From: Elusimicrobiota bacterium
GTDB taxonomy: Bacteria; Elusimicrobiota; Elusimicrobia; UBA1565; JACRDR01
DNA: 11,075 nt
Direction: 5' to 3'
NCBI GenBank assembly: GCA_016207585.1
Contig: JACQPI010000233.1
Span: 1 to 11,075 of the forward strand
Below the pieces are notes generated by a model that saw nothing but the letters and a program-made list of their open reading frames with translations, ran no database searches and had not been told where the DNA came from. Shown piece by piece: positions 1 to 7,350 of the stretch; position 1 is the stretch's first letter; every line of letters begins with the position of its first letter. Position numbers and translations under genes: made by a program.

Positions 1-1009
1 CCAAGACGATGTGGAAGATCGCGGCCGCCGCGAGGACGACGTTGGCCGCCCCGTACTCGTTAACGCCCAGCGCCTTGCCGGCCCACACCTGAGAGGCGAG
101 GGTGGCGACGCGGGCGATCGCGTAGGTGCCCGCGATGACCGCCAATGCCTTAAAGAAGGCCGACTTGAGGAAGTCCCGCGTCGGCGACTCCGAGGAGGCC
201 CGCCACGCCTCGACGTAGGGCTTGATCCGCAGCCCGACTCCCAGGGGGAGGCACGCGGACAAGAGCGGCGTCAACAGGCACGGGAAATGGAGGAGCGGGT
301 AGCCGTAGAGCTGCAGGGCCCGCGCCCGCGCCCGCGTCTTGCCCACGACGTCGCGCCACCGGTAGAGGAGGTTCGTGTGGTAGCGGTATTGCGCCAGGAA
401 GTGCGCAACGTTGGCCACGTCGCGCCGCCACGCGATGCGCAGGGCGAGGTCGTAGTCCTCCGCGAAATGGAGCGCCGGGTCGTAGCCGCCGGCTTCCAGG
501 AAGGCGTCCTTGCGCGCCACGAGGGTGCAGTGGATGAACGGGTTCATCCAGAGGATGCTGCGCCGGATGGAGACGGGGTCGGTCGGCTGCCTCCAGTCGA
601 GCACCTCCCCGCCCTCGGTGCGCAGGTGGGCCCAGGCGCCGCACAAGGCGATTTCACGGTGCTCGTTGAGAAACCGCGCCTGGGCCGCAATTTTGTCGGG
701 ATACCACAGGTCGTCGGCGTCGATCATCGCCAGGAGCTCGCCCGCGGCCTTTTGGACGCCGAGGTTGCGGGCTTGGGAGCGTCCGACGTTGCGCTCCAGG
801 CTCAGGACGCGCAGGCGCGGGTCCTGCAGGGAGCGGAGCACCTCCGGCGTCTCGTCGGTGGAGCCGTCGTCGACGACCCAGACCTCGATGTTCGGGTAGG
901 TTTGGGCCAGAACGCTCTGGAGCGTCTGCCGCAGCGTTTCCGCCCCGTTGTAGACCGCGAGGACGACGCTGACGAGCGGCAAGTTCGGGTTCCGGCCGGA
1001 ATCGGTCAT
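1..1009 (-). CDS. GT2 glycosyltransferase fused to start of a Wzx/MATE-like flippase (partial, runs off left edge)
   Basis: Reading the minus strand from the ATG at 1009-1007 gives 336 codons with no stop before the window edge. Residues about 11-230 are a GT-A family 2 glycosyltransferase: VSVVLAVYNG at 13-22, DDGSTD at 47-52 (nucleotide-binding Asp pair), MIDADD at 95-100 (DXD-like metal site) and HFAEDYDL at 181-188 (the ED catalytic-base motif). It should transfer a sugar from a nucleotide-sugar on the cytoplasmic face of the inner membrane. From about residue 280 the protein changes character: hydrophobic segments flank LGVNEYG (314-320), which resembles the LGxxxYG turn after the first helix of Wzx/polysaccharide-export flippases. 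I infer a GT2-flippase fusion, with most of the flippase outside the window. The alternative is a GT2 with its own C-terminal membrane anchor. The gene lies 44 bases downstream of the GT4 gene ending at 1054, probably in the same operon. No Shine-Dalgarno sequence is evident. GT2 is certain; the flippase part is a motif-level call. Confidence 0.88.
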   Translation of the reverse strand, partial: MTDSGRNPNLPLVSVVLAVYNGAETLRQTLQSVLAQTYPNIEVWVVDDGSTDETPEVLRSLQDPRLRVLSLERNVGRSQARNLGVQKAAGELLAMIDADDLWYPDKIAAQARFLNEHREIALCGAWAHLRTEGGEVLDWRQPTDPVSIRRSILWMNPFIHCTLVARKDAFLEAGGYDPALHFAEDYDLALRIAWRRDVANVAHFLAQYRYHTNLLYRWRDVVGKTRARARALQLYGYPLLHFPCLLTPLLSACLPLGVGLRIKPYVEAWRASSESPTRDFLKSAFFKALAVIAGTYAIARVATLASQVWAGKALGVNEYGAANVVLAAAAIFHIVL

Positions 1010-1053
1010 AAAATCGCCGCTAGCCTCGGCTGCGCGTTTCGCGCTTGCGTCCG

Positions 1054-2190
1054 TCACGAGGGCCGTGCGATTTCCTCCAGGAGTTTGCGCACCTTCGCTG
1101 CGGCCGACTCCCAGGTGAACAGCGCGGCCCTGGCGGCGCCGCGGCGCTTCAAGTCTTCCCGCAATTCCGGATTCTCCCATATTTTGGCGAACGCGTCTTG
1201 GACGGCGCGCGCGTCGGCCGGGTCGGCGTAGAGGGCCGCGTCGCCGCAGACCTCCTCGGCGGTGGGCAGGGTCGGGGCGACGACGGGCGCCCCGTGCGCC
1301 ATCGCCTCCAGGAACGGCAGCCCGAACCCCTCATAGGTCGAGACGGTGACGAAGGCGAGGGCCCGGCGGTAGAGCTGCTCCAGTCGCGCGTCCTCGACAT
1401 AGCCCAGGTAGCGGACATGGGGCGCGAGCGCCGGGTCGTCGAGAAGCCGGAATATCCCGGAGTCGGTCGCGGTCCGGCCGCCGGCCAGAAGCAGCGAGGG
1501 CTTGGGGCCCGGGCCGAGCCGGGCTAGAAAATCCTTGAACGCCAGGAGGGTCCTCTCGATGTTCTTGTTGGGCCGGAGATGCCCGACGAACAGGAAGTAG
1601 TCTTTCGGCAGGCCCGGCGCCTGAGGCGGTTTGTCCAGGGAGCCGAGAGCGGTTTGCGCGCCGCGGTCATCTAGCCGGGTGATGCCGTGCGGTACGACGC
1701 GTATTTTTTTGGCGTCTATGCCTCGCCCGGCTAGGTCCTCCCGGACCGCGGAGGTGGTGACGATGATTCGGTCGGCGCGCTCCAGCGAGGCCCGGAAAAA
1801 AAGCCGGTAGACCGCACGCACGTAGGGAGATAGGAGTTCGGGAATCTGATAATACCCGAGGTCGTGGACCGTGAGAAGGCAGGGGACCTTGCCGGCCAGG
1901 GGCAGGGGGAGAATGTCGGTTGTCGCCCAGAAGACGTCCGGGCGGTCGCGCCGCGCCAGGAGGGGGAGCTCCGTTTGCAGCCAGAGAGAGCCGCCGAGCC
2001 AGCGGGCCGAGCCGAGGCCGGTCTGGACGCGGTATGGGTTTGAAAAATCCAGTCGCGGCGGGCGGGACGCGTAGAGAACCACCTCGTGCGGAAATCTTTC
2101 CTTCGCCCATACGCGGAGGACCGACAGGAGCGCCCGCCCGGTGCCAACGACCTGCCCGGAGAGCTGACGCGCGTCGATGCCGATTCTCAT
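1054..2190 (-). CDS. GT4 glycosyltransferase, mannosyltransferase (MtfB)-like
   Basis: A 378-residue GT-B fold glycosyltransferase of family 4. The N-terminus MRIGIDARQLSG with a following GTGRALL stretch is typical of the mannosyltransferase-like GT4 group. TVHDLGYY and IIVTTSAVREDL mark the acceptor-domain end, FLFVGHLRPNKNIERTLLAF the start of the donor-binding Rossmann domain, and EGFGLPFLE at 287-295 is the EX7E motif that contacts the nucleotide-sugar. It should act at the cytoplasmic face of the membrane, adding one sugar to a lipid-linked glycan; donor and linkage cannot be read from sequence. Its ATG (2190-2188) overlaps the TGA of the upstream GT4 gene in an ATGA arrangement, so translation is probably coupled; no Shine-Dalgarno sequence is present. 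Length is normal for the family and both domains look intact. Confidence 0.93.
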   Translation of the reverse strand: MRIGIDARQLSGQVVGTGRALLSVLRVWAKERFPHEVVLYASRPPRLDFSNPYRVQTGLGSARWLGGSLWLQTELPLLARRDRPDVFWATTDILPLPLAGKVPCLLTVHDLGYYQIPELLSPYVRAVYRLFFRASLERADRIIVTTSAVREDLAGRGIDAKKIRVVPHGITRLDDRGAQTALGSLDKPPQAPGLPKDYFLFVGHLRPNKNIERTLLAFKDFLARLGPGPKPSLLLAGGRTATDSGIFRLLDDPALAPHVRYLGYVEDARLEQLYRRALAFVTVSTYEGFGLPFLEAMAHGAPVVAPTLPTAEEVCGDAALYADPADARAVQDAFAKIWENPELREDLKRRGAARAALFTWESAAAKVRKLLEEIARPS

Positions 2191-3368
2191 GATTGGGCGC
2201 GGAGGCAGGAGCGTATGAGTTGCGCGTATTTCCCGGCGACCGCCTCGCTCGAAAAATCCTCGGCGCGGCGCAGCCCCCCGGCGACGAGGCGCTCGCGCAG
2301 CGCGCGGTCCGTCAGCGTTTTGAGGACGTTATCGGACAGGGCGCCGGCGTCCCGAACGGGACTGAGGAGGCCAGAGTCGCCGTGCGCGACGATCTCGCCC
2401 GGGCCGTAGGGGCAGTCGGTCGAGACGACGGGGCAGCCGCAGGCCATCGCTTCGGCCAGCACCAGCCCGAAGCCCTCGTAGCGCGAGGACAGGACGAACG
2501 CGTCCGCGCGGGCCATGAACTTGAACGGGTTTTTCTGAAGCCCCAGGAACGCGACGTCCGCGCGCACGCCCAGCCGTTGCGCTTCGGCCTCCAACGCGGG
2601 GCGCAAAGGGCCGTCTCCTACAAAGGCGAGGCGAGCGGTCGCCGCGGCCGGGGGGCCGGCGTCTCTTCCCGCGGCCCGCAGCGCGGCGAAGGCGCGCAGC
2701 AGCGTCTTTTGGTCCTTCTGCTCCTCCAGCGCGCCGACGTTGAGGAGCACCGGCGCGTCCTTGGAGTCGAACCACGGGTGGCCGGCGGGTTCCGGGGACA
2801 GCTTCCGGATTCGCTCCAAGGGGATGGGGTTGGGAATGCGCGCTATCTTCCCCTCCGGGATTCCCAGCTCGATGACGTGCCGGGCCAATCCCTCGGCCGG
2901 CACGATGATGCGCTCTGCCGAGGGGTCGAGCTTTCGGACCAAGAAAAGCCTCAGCGCCCCCCAGCGGGCCCCGTCGAACATTTGCGCGAGATTGTTTTGC
3001 TCCTGCGTGATGACGGGCGTCTTGAGGCCGGAGAGCCGGCGCGCCGCCAGGGCGAGCCAGAAAGGCTGGTAGGCGTTGCAGAGGATTAGGTCCGGCCGCT
3101 CGTCTCGCAGTATCCCCGCCAGCCGGCGCGCGGCGCCCCAATATTGCGCGTAAAAGCGCGCCGAGCCCGTGCGCTTGGGGATGAAGTGGGTCGTGAGGTC
3201 GGGCGGCACGAGATCGCGCGCCTCTTCCTGGAAGTAGAGGACCTGGATGTCGAAGCCCAGCCTGCCCAGGGGCTCCAGCAGATTCGCCAGCACGAAAGCG
3301 CCCCCGCCGATGGCGGGGGTCAGGAAGGGCAGGCAAACAAGAACCTTGGGGCGCGCCGGCTTCTCCAC
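2187..3368 (-). CDS. GT4 glycosyltransferase, WabH/PglJ-like
   Basis: About 393 residues, family 4 GT-B glycosyltransferase. The N-terminal domain has a glycine-rich IGGGAFVLANLL loop (20-31). The donor domain opens with LLNVGALEEQKDQKTLLRAF, and EGFGLVLAE at 298-306 is the EX7E motif, followed by MACGCPVVSTDCPYGPGEIV, typical of the WabH/PglJ-like group that builds LPS core, O-antigen or capsule oligosaccharides. The frame is open much further upstream (to 4790), but that part is antisense shadow of the desaturase. I chose GTG at 3368-3366 because it gives the expected N-terminus (EKPARPKVLVCLPF) and follows a perfect TATAAT by six bases. It has no Shine-Dalgarno sequence. It starts 50 bases after the desaturase stop and ends in an ATGA overlap with the next GT4. 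A start a few codons away is possible. Confidence 0.92.
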   Translation of the reverse strand: MEKPARPKVLVCLPFLTPAIGGGAFVLANLLEPLGRLGFDIQVLYFQEEARDLVPPDLTTHFIPKRTGSARFYAQYWGAARRLAGILRDERPDLILCNAYQPFWLALAARRLSGLKTPVITQEQNNLAQMFDGARWGALRLFLVRKLDPSAERIIVPAEGLARHVIELGIPEGKIARIPNPIPLERIRKLSPEPAGHPWFDSKDAPVLLNVGALEEQKDQKTLLRAFAALRAAGRDAGPPAAATARLAFVGDGPLRPALEAEAQRLGVRADVAFLGLQKNPFKFMARADAFVLSSRYEGFGLVLAEAMACGCPVVSTDCPYGPGEIVAHGDSGLLSPVRDAGALSDNVLKTLTDRALRERLVAGGLRRAEDFSSEAVAGKYAQLIRSCLRAQS

Positions 3369-3374
3369 GCAAGG

Positions 3375-3380
3375 ATTATA
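3375..3380 (-). promoter_or_regulatory. Putative -10 box of the GT4 gene, leaderless-type placement
   Basis: The minus strand reads TATAAT here, a perfect sigma-70 -10 hexamer, then six bases, then the GTG start at 3368. A transcript from it would begin at or within a base or two of the start codon. No convincing -35 hexamer lies 16-18 bases upstream. It sits in the 50-base gap between the desaturase and this GT4 gene, so the GT4-GT4-GT2 set may have its own promoter. Confidence 0.5.
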
Positions 3381-3418
3381 TGAAGAAAGTGGAGAGTGAA
3401 GTTTGCCCGGCGCAAGCC

Positions 3419-4645
3419 CTAAACGCTCGGGAATTTTGTTTTCAGCAGGTCGAGCAGGGCGGTCAAGGTCACCAGCCCCTGGGCGCTTGGCTGCGGGATG
3501 CGGTGGATGCGGCGCACCCGCTCCCGCCAATGGGCGCGTGCGAGGTAAAAGTCGCTCTTGTACTGCGCGAGCTTCAGGCTCCATTGCCGGCGGGTTTCCT
3601 CCGTCCAGCGGTCCTTCTGGCGCCGGTAATCGATTCTCGCCTGGTGGTACCGGGATAGGGCGGCCTCCAGCGTCTCCTTGCCGCCGCGCAGGTAGGACTC
3701 GATTTTTTCCCGGGTCGTGGCCGGGAGGCCGGAGGCCTCGAAGCGCAGCTGAATCGCCTGCATCTCCGTCTTGAGCCGCGCGGACAGGATGGCGGGCTCC
3801 GGCGCGCGCTTGAGCCTCCAGGCCCAGCCGACCGCGGCGAAGGAGCGGATCCACCACTTGCCCATGTCGAAGTGGTACCACCTCACCCCGTTGCGGTAGT
3901 CGGCCTGGAAGGCGTGGTGGAAGTTGTGGTAGCCCTCCCCGAAGGTCAGGGGACCGAGCCACCAGTTGTCCCGGGCCGTGTTGTCTTGGCTGTAGGGCCG
4001 CGTCCCCCAGAGGTGGGCGATCGAGTTGATGAAGAACGTCATATGGTGGACGACGACGACCCGGAGGAATCCTCCCCAGAGCAGGCCACCGGTCGGGCGT
4101 CCTTGGATGAGGCCGATGTAAGTGGGCACGGCGAAGGTCGCGAGGATCACCAGCGGGAGGTACCAGCGGTGCTGCCAGCGGACCATGGGGTCCTTGAGCA
4201 GGTCCGGGACGTTCTTGTAGCGGACCTGTGGGGTGCGGGGGTTCTTGAAGAATATCCAGCCCATGTGGGCGTAGAGCCCGCCCTTGAGGATGTTGTAGGG
4301 GTCCTCGTCGCTGTCCACGAACTGATGATGTCTCCGGTGGTCCGCGGCCCAATTCAGCAGGGAATTCTCGACGGCCGCCGCCCCGAAGACTAGGTAGAAC
4401 AGCCGCAGCGGCTTGTTGCAGTCGTAGGTGCGGTGCGCGTAGTAGCGGTGGTAGCCGGCCGTGATGGAGATGCCAGTGAGGAGGAACATCGCCAGGAAGT
4501 TGGCGAGCTCGAGCCATGTCACCCCGTGGCGGGCGACGTAAAGAGAGGTGCCGACGACCGCGACGACCGGCGTCAGGGTGATGAAGGCGGCGTTGACCCA
4601 GTCGATGGGCCTTTTCTTTTTTGGAACCAGGGTCGTATCCAGCAT
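3419..4645 (-). CDS. Membrane fatty acyl (delta-9 type) desaturase with C-terminal helical extension
   Basis: A 408-residue member of the membrane-bound di-iron acyl-CoA/acyl-lipid desaturases, which insert a cis double bond into a fatty acyl chain using oxygen and electrons from a ferredoxin or cytochrome. All histidine boxes are intact: HRYYAH at 66-71, DHRRHH at 102-107, HNFHH at 240-244, plus the accessory NSIAH at 207-211. Hydrophobic stretches near 21-60 and 160-200 fit the membrane hairpins. Family members are often 270-320 residues; here about 120 more (from about 285) form a charged region rich in Arg, Lys, Glu and Gln (for example ETRRQWSLKLAQYKSDF) that looks helical, perhaps coiled-coil, with no cytochrome b5 motif. 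The ATG at 4645 is preferred over the in-frame ATG at 4699, which would overlap the divergent gene. A desaturase in a glycan locus suggests tailoring of membrane or lipid-anchor acyl chains (inference). Confidence 0.94.
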   Translation of the reverse strand: MLDTTLVPKKKRPIDWVNAAFITLTPVVAVVGTSLYVARHGVTWLELANFLAMFLLTGISITAGYHRYYAHRTYDCNKPLRLFYLVFGAAAVENSLLNWAADHRRHHQFVDSDEDPYNILKGGLYAHMGWIFFKNPRTPQVRYKNVPDLLKDPMVRWQHRWYLPLVILATFAVPTYIGLIQGRPTGGLLWGGFLRVVVVHHMTFFINSIAHLWGTRPYSQDNTARDNWWLGPLTFGEGYHNFHHAFQADYRNGVRWYHFDMGKWWIRSFAAVGWAWRLKRAPEPAILSARLKTEMQAIQLRFEASGLPATTREKIESYLRGGKETLEAALSRYHQARIDYRRQKDRWTEETRRQWSLKLAQYKSDFYLARAHWRERVRRIHRIPQPSAQGLVTLTALLDLLKTKFPSV

Positions 4646-4650
4646 GGAAC

Positions 4651-4681
4651 ATAGTATGACGAATTTTCCCCTCGGAGGCAA
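4651..4681 (-). promoter_or_regulatory. Putative promoter of the desaturase gene
   Basis: On the minus strand TTGCCT (4681-4676) is followed after 17 bases by CATACT (4658-4653), a fair sigma-70 pair. An overlapping TACTAT (4656-4651) is an alternative -10. The ATG at 4645 is only five to seven bases downstream, so the mRNA would have almost no 5' untranslated leader. The region is shared with the divergent ligase promoter. Confidence 0.45.
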
Positions 4682-4689
4682 CGGAGTTT

Positions 4690-5931
4690 TTGGGTACAAT
4701 GTGCGACGTGGCCATCTCCCGCCGGGTCATCGGGCTCGGGCTCTTCGTGTTCGCGGCTTCTGTGAATCTTTCGGTGGCGGGGGCGAACATCGGCTGGGGG
4801 ATCGTCGCGGCGGGATTGCTTTTTGATTTTGGAGACCGGTCTTTCGCGGGAAGACTCGGCCGATTGCTGGCCGAATGGCGCGGGGATCCTCTCTTCCTGC
4901 CGTGGGTCCTCTACTTGGGCGTCTCGGCCGTTTCGGCTCTTCCGGGCCCGGCTCCGCGCGAAGCCCTCGCGAGCTTGGTCCGCTGGGACGCCACGCATGC
5001 CCTCGCCTATTTCCTGCTGGCGGCCGCGGCCCGGCGGGTATCGGTCCGGGAAGCTGGCTGGGGCTACCTGGCGGCGGCCGTCGCGGCGGCCGGGCTCGGG
5101 ATATGGCAGGTCTGGCGCGGCTACGTCGCCCAGGGCCACGTCAGCATCTACGATGCGGCGCACGGCACGGTGCACCACGTGACGTACGGGGAGCTGATGG
5201 CCTTGTCGCTCGGGTTTTGCCTCAGCGTCCTGGCGTTTGCTCGAAGGGCGACAGGCCTGTGGCCGCTGGGAGGCGCGGCGGCGTTCCTCACGGTCGCGCT
5301 GGGGCTGAGCCAGACTCGAGGCGCCTGGATCGCCGTTCCCGTGATCTGCGTTTTTTCGGCATGGCTCTACCGGCCGGGCCGGCCGCGCGTGCTGGCATTC
5401 ATAGGGGTCAACATCGCCTTGGCCTGTGCCGTCCTGGCGGCAGGCCCCCGCTTTTCGATGACCGCCTCCCTGCGGGAAAGGGCCGCGAGCATCTTCTCGA
5501 CGGATTTCTCATCCAACCGGATCCGTCTGGGGATGTGGAAGGTCGGCCTGAGGATGTTCCGGGACCATCCGCTGACCGGCATCGGGATCGGGCGCGTGAA
5601 AAAGCGCTTCCGCGACTATCAGCCTGAACAGTTGGGGACCGAGGCGGATTGGGGAAGCCTGCACAACCTATACGTCCACCAGCTCGCGGAGCGCGGCGCG
5701 CCGGCGCTGGCGGCGCTCTTGGCGCTGTTCGCCTCGATGTGGCGGCTCGCGCTGCGCCGCCTGCGGGAGGGCGCCGGCCCCTGGCGGCTCTGGGCGGCGG
5801 CCGCCCTGCCCGGCTTTTTCGTCATGAACCTGACCGAAACGTCCTTCCAGCACGCGGTCGTCGCTTTTACGGTTTGTTGGATGCTCGCCGCGGCCCAGGC
5901 GCCTTCGGAACCTACCTCTAGGGAAGCTTGA
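4690..5931 (+). CDS. O-antigen ligase / Wzy_C family polymerase-ligase
   Basis: Up to 413 residues, an almost wholly hydrophobic multi-pass inner-membrane protein (roughly ten to twelve membrane segments). Numbering from 4690, SQTRGAW (207-213) with Arg210 and HNLYVH (325-330) with His325 correspond to the conserved Arg and His of the WaaL/Wzy_C family that sit in and near the large periplasmic loop; NRIRLGMWKVG and GIGIGRVKKRF (276-307) are also typical. It should transfer undecaprenyl-linked glycan onto lipid A-core, or polymerise it or attach it to another acceptor; sequence alone does not separate these roles. Possible starts are TTG 4690, ATG 4699 and GTG 4708. GTG 4708 fits the TACAAT placement and still precedes the first helix. 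It is the only plus-strand gene, divergent from the desaturase, and its last 14 bases overlap the end of the convergent methyltransferase-GT2 gene. Confidence 0.9.
   Translation: MGTMCDVAISRRVIGLGLFVFAASVNLSVAGANIGWGIVAAGLLFDFGDRSFAGRLGRLLAEWRGDPLFLPWVLYLGVSAVSALPGPAPREALASLVRWDATHALAYFLLAAAARRVSVREAGWGYLAAAVAAAGLGIWQVWRGYVAQGHVSIYDAAHGTVHHVTYGELMALSLGFCLSVLAFARRATGLWPLGGAAAFLTVALGLSQTRGAWIAVPVICVFSAWLYRPGRPRVLAFIGVNIALACAVLAAGPRFSMTASLRERAASIFSTDFSSNRIRLGMWKVGLRMFRDHPLTGIGIGRVKKRFRDYQPEQLGTEADWGSLHNLYVHQLAERGAPALAALLALFASMWRLALRRLREGAGPWRLWAAAALPGFFVMNLTETSFQHAVVAFTVCWMLAAAQAPSEPTSREA
4695..4700 (+). promoter_or_regulatory. Putative -10 box of the O-antigen ligase gene
   Basis: TACAAT, followed after seven bases (GTGCGAC) by the in-frame GTG at 4708. 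If used, it would start a near-leaderless mRNA from GTG 4708, because the in-frame ATG at 4699 overlaps the hexamer itself. No clear -35 element is present at normal spacing, and a GGAG at 4683-4686 is badly spaced for the ATG or TTG starts. Support is positional only. Confidence 0.35.
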
Positions 5932-7350
5932 ACCGGCGCAGCACCCGCAGGCACATTTTAAGGAGGAGCCAGCCGTCGCGGAATCGGCTGATCTTCGTCG
6001 TGCCGTAGGTGCGGGGGCGGTAGCGGACCGGCAGTTCCGCGATCTTGAGATTGAGCCGGGCGGCGCCGAAGAGGAGCTCGAAATCCCCGAAGGGGTCGAT
6101 CGGCCCGAGTTCGTCCTTGATCGAGAGGATCGCGTCGCGGTCCTTGCGGAAGAATGCCTTCGTCGCGCACAGGGTGTCGCGCACGCGCTGCCCCATCAGC
6201 CAGCTCAGGACCGCGCTGAAGAACTTGTTCCCCAGCAGGTTCAAAAACCGCATCGATTGCGCTTCCATGGGATAAGTGAGGCGGGAGCCGTTGACGAACT
6301 CGGCCTTGCCTCCGGCGAGCGCGTCGTAGAACTTCGGCAGGTCCTCGGGCTGCACCGTGTTGTCGGCGTCGAGCACGACGAGGATGTCGTTGCGCGCTTC
6401 CCGAAAACCGATGTGCACCGCGTCGGCCTTCCCTTTCGGCTCGCCCTGGTGGAAAGCCGGATCTCCCGCGATCCGCGCGCGATCTCCTCCTGGATGCGCT
6501 CGACGGTGCCGTCGGTCGAGGCGCCGTCGATGAAGAGGAATTCCGTCTTCAGGCCCAGGGCGGGAGTGCGCCGCACGAGGGGCGCTATGTTGCCCGCCTC
6601 GTTGCGGCAGGCGATGAGGACGCTGACCGAGTAGTCCCGCGGCTCGGGGCGGCGCCTCGCCACCAGGACCATCTCCAGGCACAGGTGGTTGACGAGCGGC
6701 AAGGGGGCGACGTAGCGGTTGAGCAGATGGGAGAGGACGGGCACGTGCACCGGCAGCAGCACGTGCAGCCCCGTCGTCACCGTGTCGAAGCCGGCCAAGT
6801 CCAGGAAATTTTTCAGGTCCTTCAAGGGGAGCCAGTTTTGGTTCGGCAGGGGCATCTTGAAGCCGATGCGCTCCGCCAGGCGGATCGCCGGCTCCCAGAG
6901 GAAGTTGTAGTAGGTGACGACGACGCGCGTGGACTCGGAGGAGACCTTTTTGAGCTCCCGGAAGCAGCGCCAGACGTCCTGAAGGGAGCCCACCACGTCC
7001 GAGAGCACGACGGCGTCGAACGTCTCGGAGATCGCCAGATTCTCGGCGTCCCCCTGGAGAAAGCGCAGGCGCGGATGGCGCGCGCGGGCGATTTCGACGG
7101 CCTTTCCGCTGAGGTCGATGCCGAGTCCCTCGCGCGGCTCCAGGCCCGCCAGGATGTCCCCCGTCCCGCAGCCGATATCCAGGACTTTCAGGCCCGGCCG
7201 GATCAGGCGCCTGAGCCGCTTCAGCCGCTGCGCGTTGTAGTAGGCCGTTCGGCGGGACCAAGCCTGGCGCAGAAGGACGGTCGAGTCGCCATGGACCCGT
7301 CGCGTTTCGATATCGCGAAGGTCCTCCGGGGCCCTCGCCGGCGCGGTCAC
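5918..7350 (-). CDS. Bifunctional SAM methyltransferase - GT2 (DPM-like) glycosyltransferase, with a one-base frameshift
   Basis: The GTG at 7350-7348 overlaps the TGA of GDP-fucose synthase (GTGA), implying coupled translation. Residues 1-235 are a class I methyltransferase: VLDIGCGTG at 56-64 (SAM motif I), GIDLS at 77-81, QGDAENL at 99-105, AVVLSDVVG at 113-121. A GT2 domain follows in the same frame: SVSVLIACRNEAGN (241-254) and DGASTDGT (275-282). After Leu299 (CTT at 6456-6454) the frame breaks, and the rest (HQGEPKGKADAVHIGF, VLDADNTVQPED, MRFLNLLGNKFF, ending FKLP) is in the -1 frame to the TAG at 5918. One extra T in the TTT run (AAA at 6453-6455) restores a smooth ~477-residue protein. 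The GT2 part resembles dolichol-/polyprenyl-phosphate sugar synthases. Fusions of this kind are known. As written, the product would lose its DXD site, so this is either a sequencing error or a recent pseudogene. The methyl acceptor is unknown. Confidence 0.88.
6451..6456 (-). other. Frameshift site in the methyltransferase-GT2 gene
   Basis: The coding strand reads CTTTCC. Frame continuity and the expected GT2 sequence (IRL then FHQGEPKGK) require CTTTTCC. The context is a short T run, where single-base loss is common in both sequencing and replication. It is not a classic X XXY YYZ slippery heptamer, so programmed frameshifting is unlikely. Confidence 0.85.

Noticed and set aside
11..1231. 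Plus-strand 406-codon open frame
   Set aside because: It is antisense to the GT2 gene and the end of the GT4 gene; its sequence is Arg/Gly/Val-rich without domain motifs, while the minus frame shows complete GT2 motifs. Long antisense frames are expected at this GC.
2193..3089. Plus-strand 298-codon open frame opposite the second GT4 gene
   Set aside because: No recognisable motif and low-complexity Arg/Gly/Glu composition; the opposite strand carries an intact GT4 with the EX7E motif.
3400..3418. Possible terminator hairpin after the desaturase (TTGC ... GCAA)
   Set aside because: Only a four-base stem with a five-base loop and no following T tract on the transcribed strand; too weak to call.
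3369..4790. Upstream extension of the 2187-3368 GT4 frame to 4790
   Set aside because: Over this stretch the protein is Pro/Arg/His-rich and lies out of frame within the desaturase, which has all its histidine boxes.
6451..6456. Programmed ribosomal frameshift in the methyltransferase-GT2 gene
   Set aside because: CTTTCC does not form a slippery X XXY YYZ heptamer and no obvious stimulatory structure or internal Shine-Dalgarno was seen; a single-base deletion explains it more simply.
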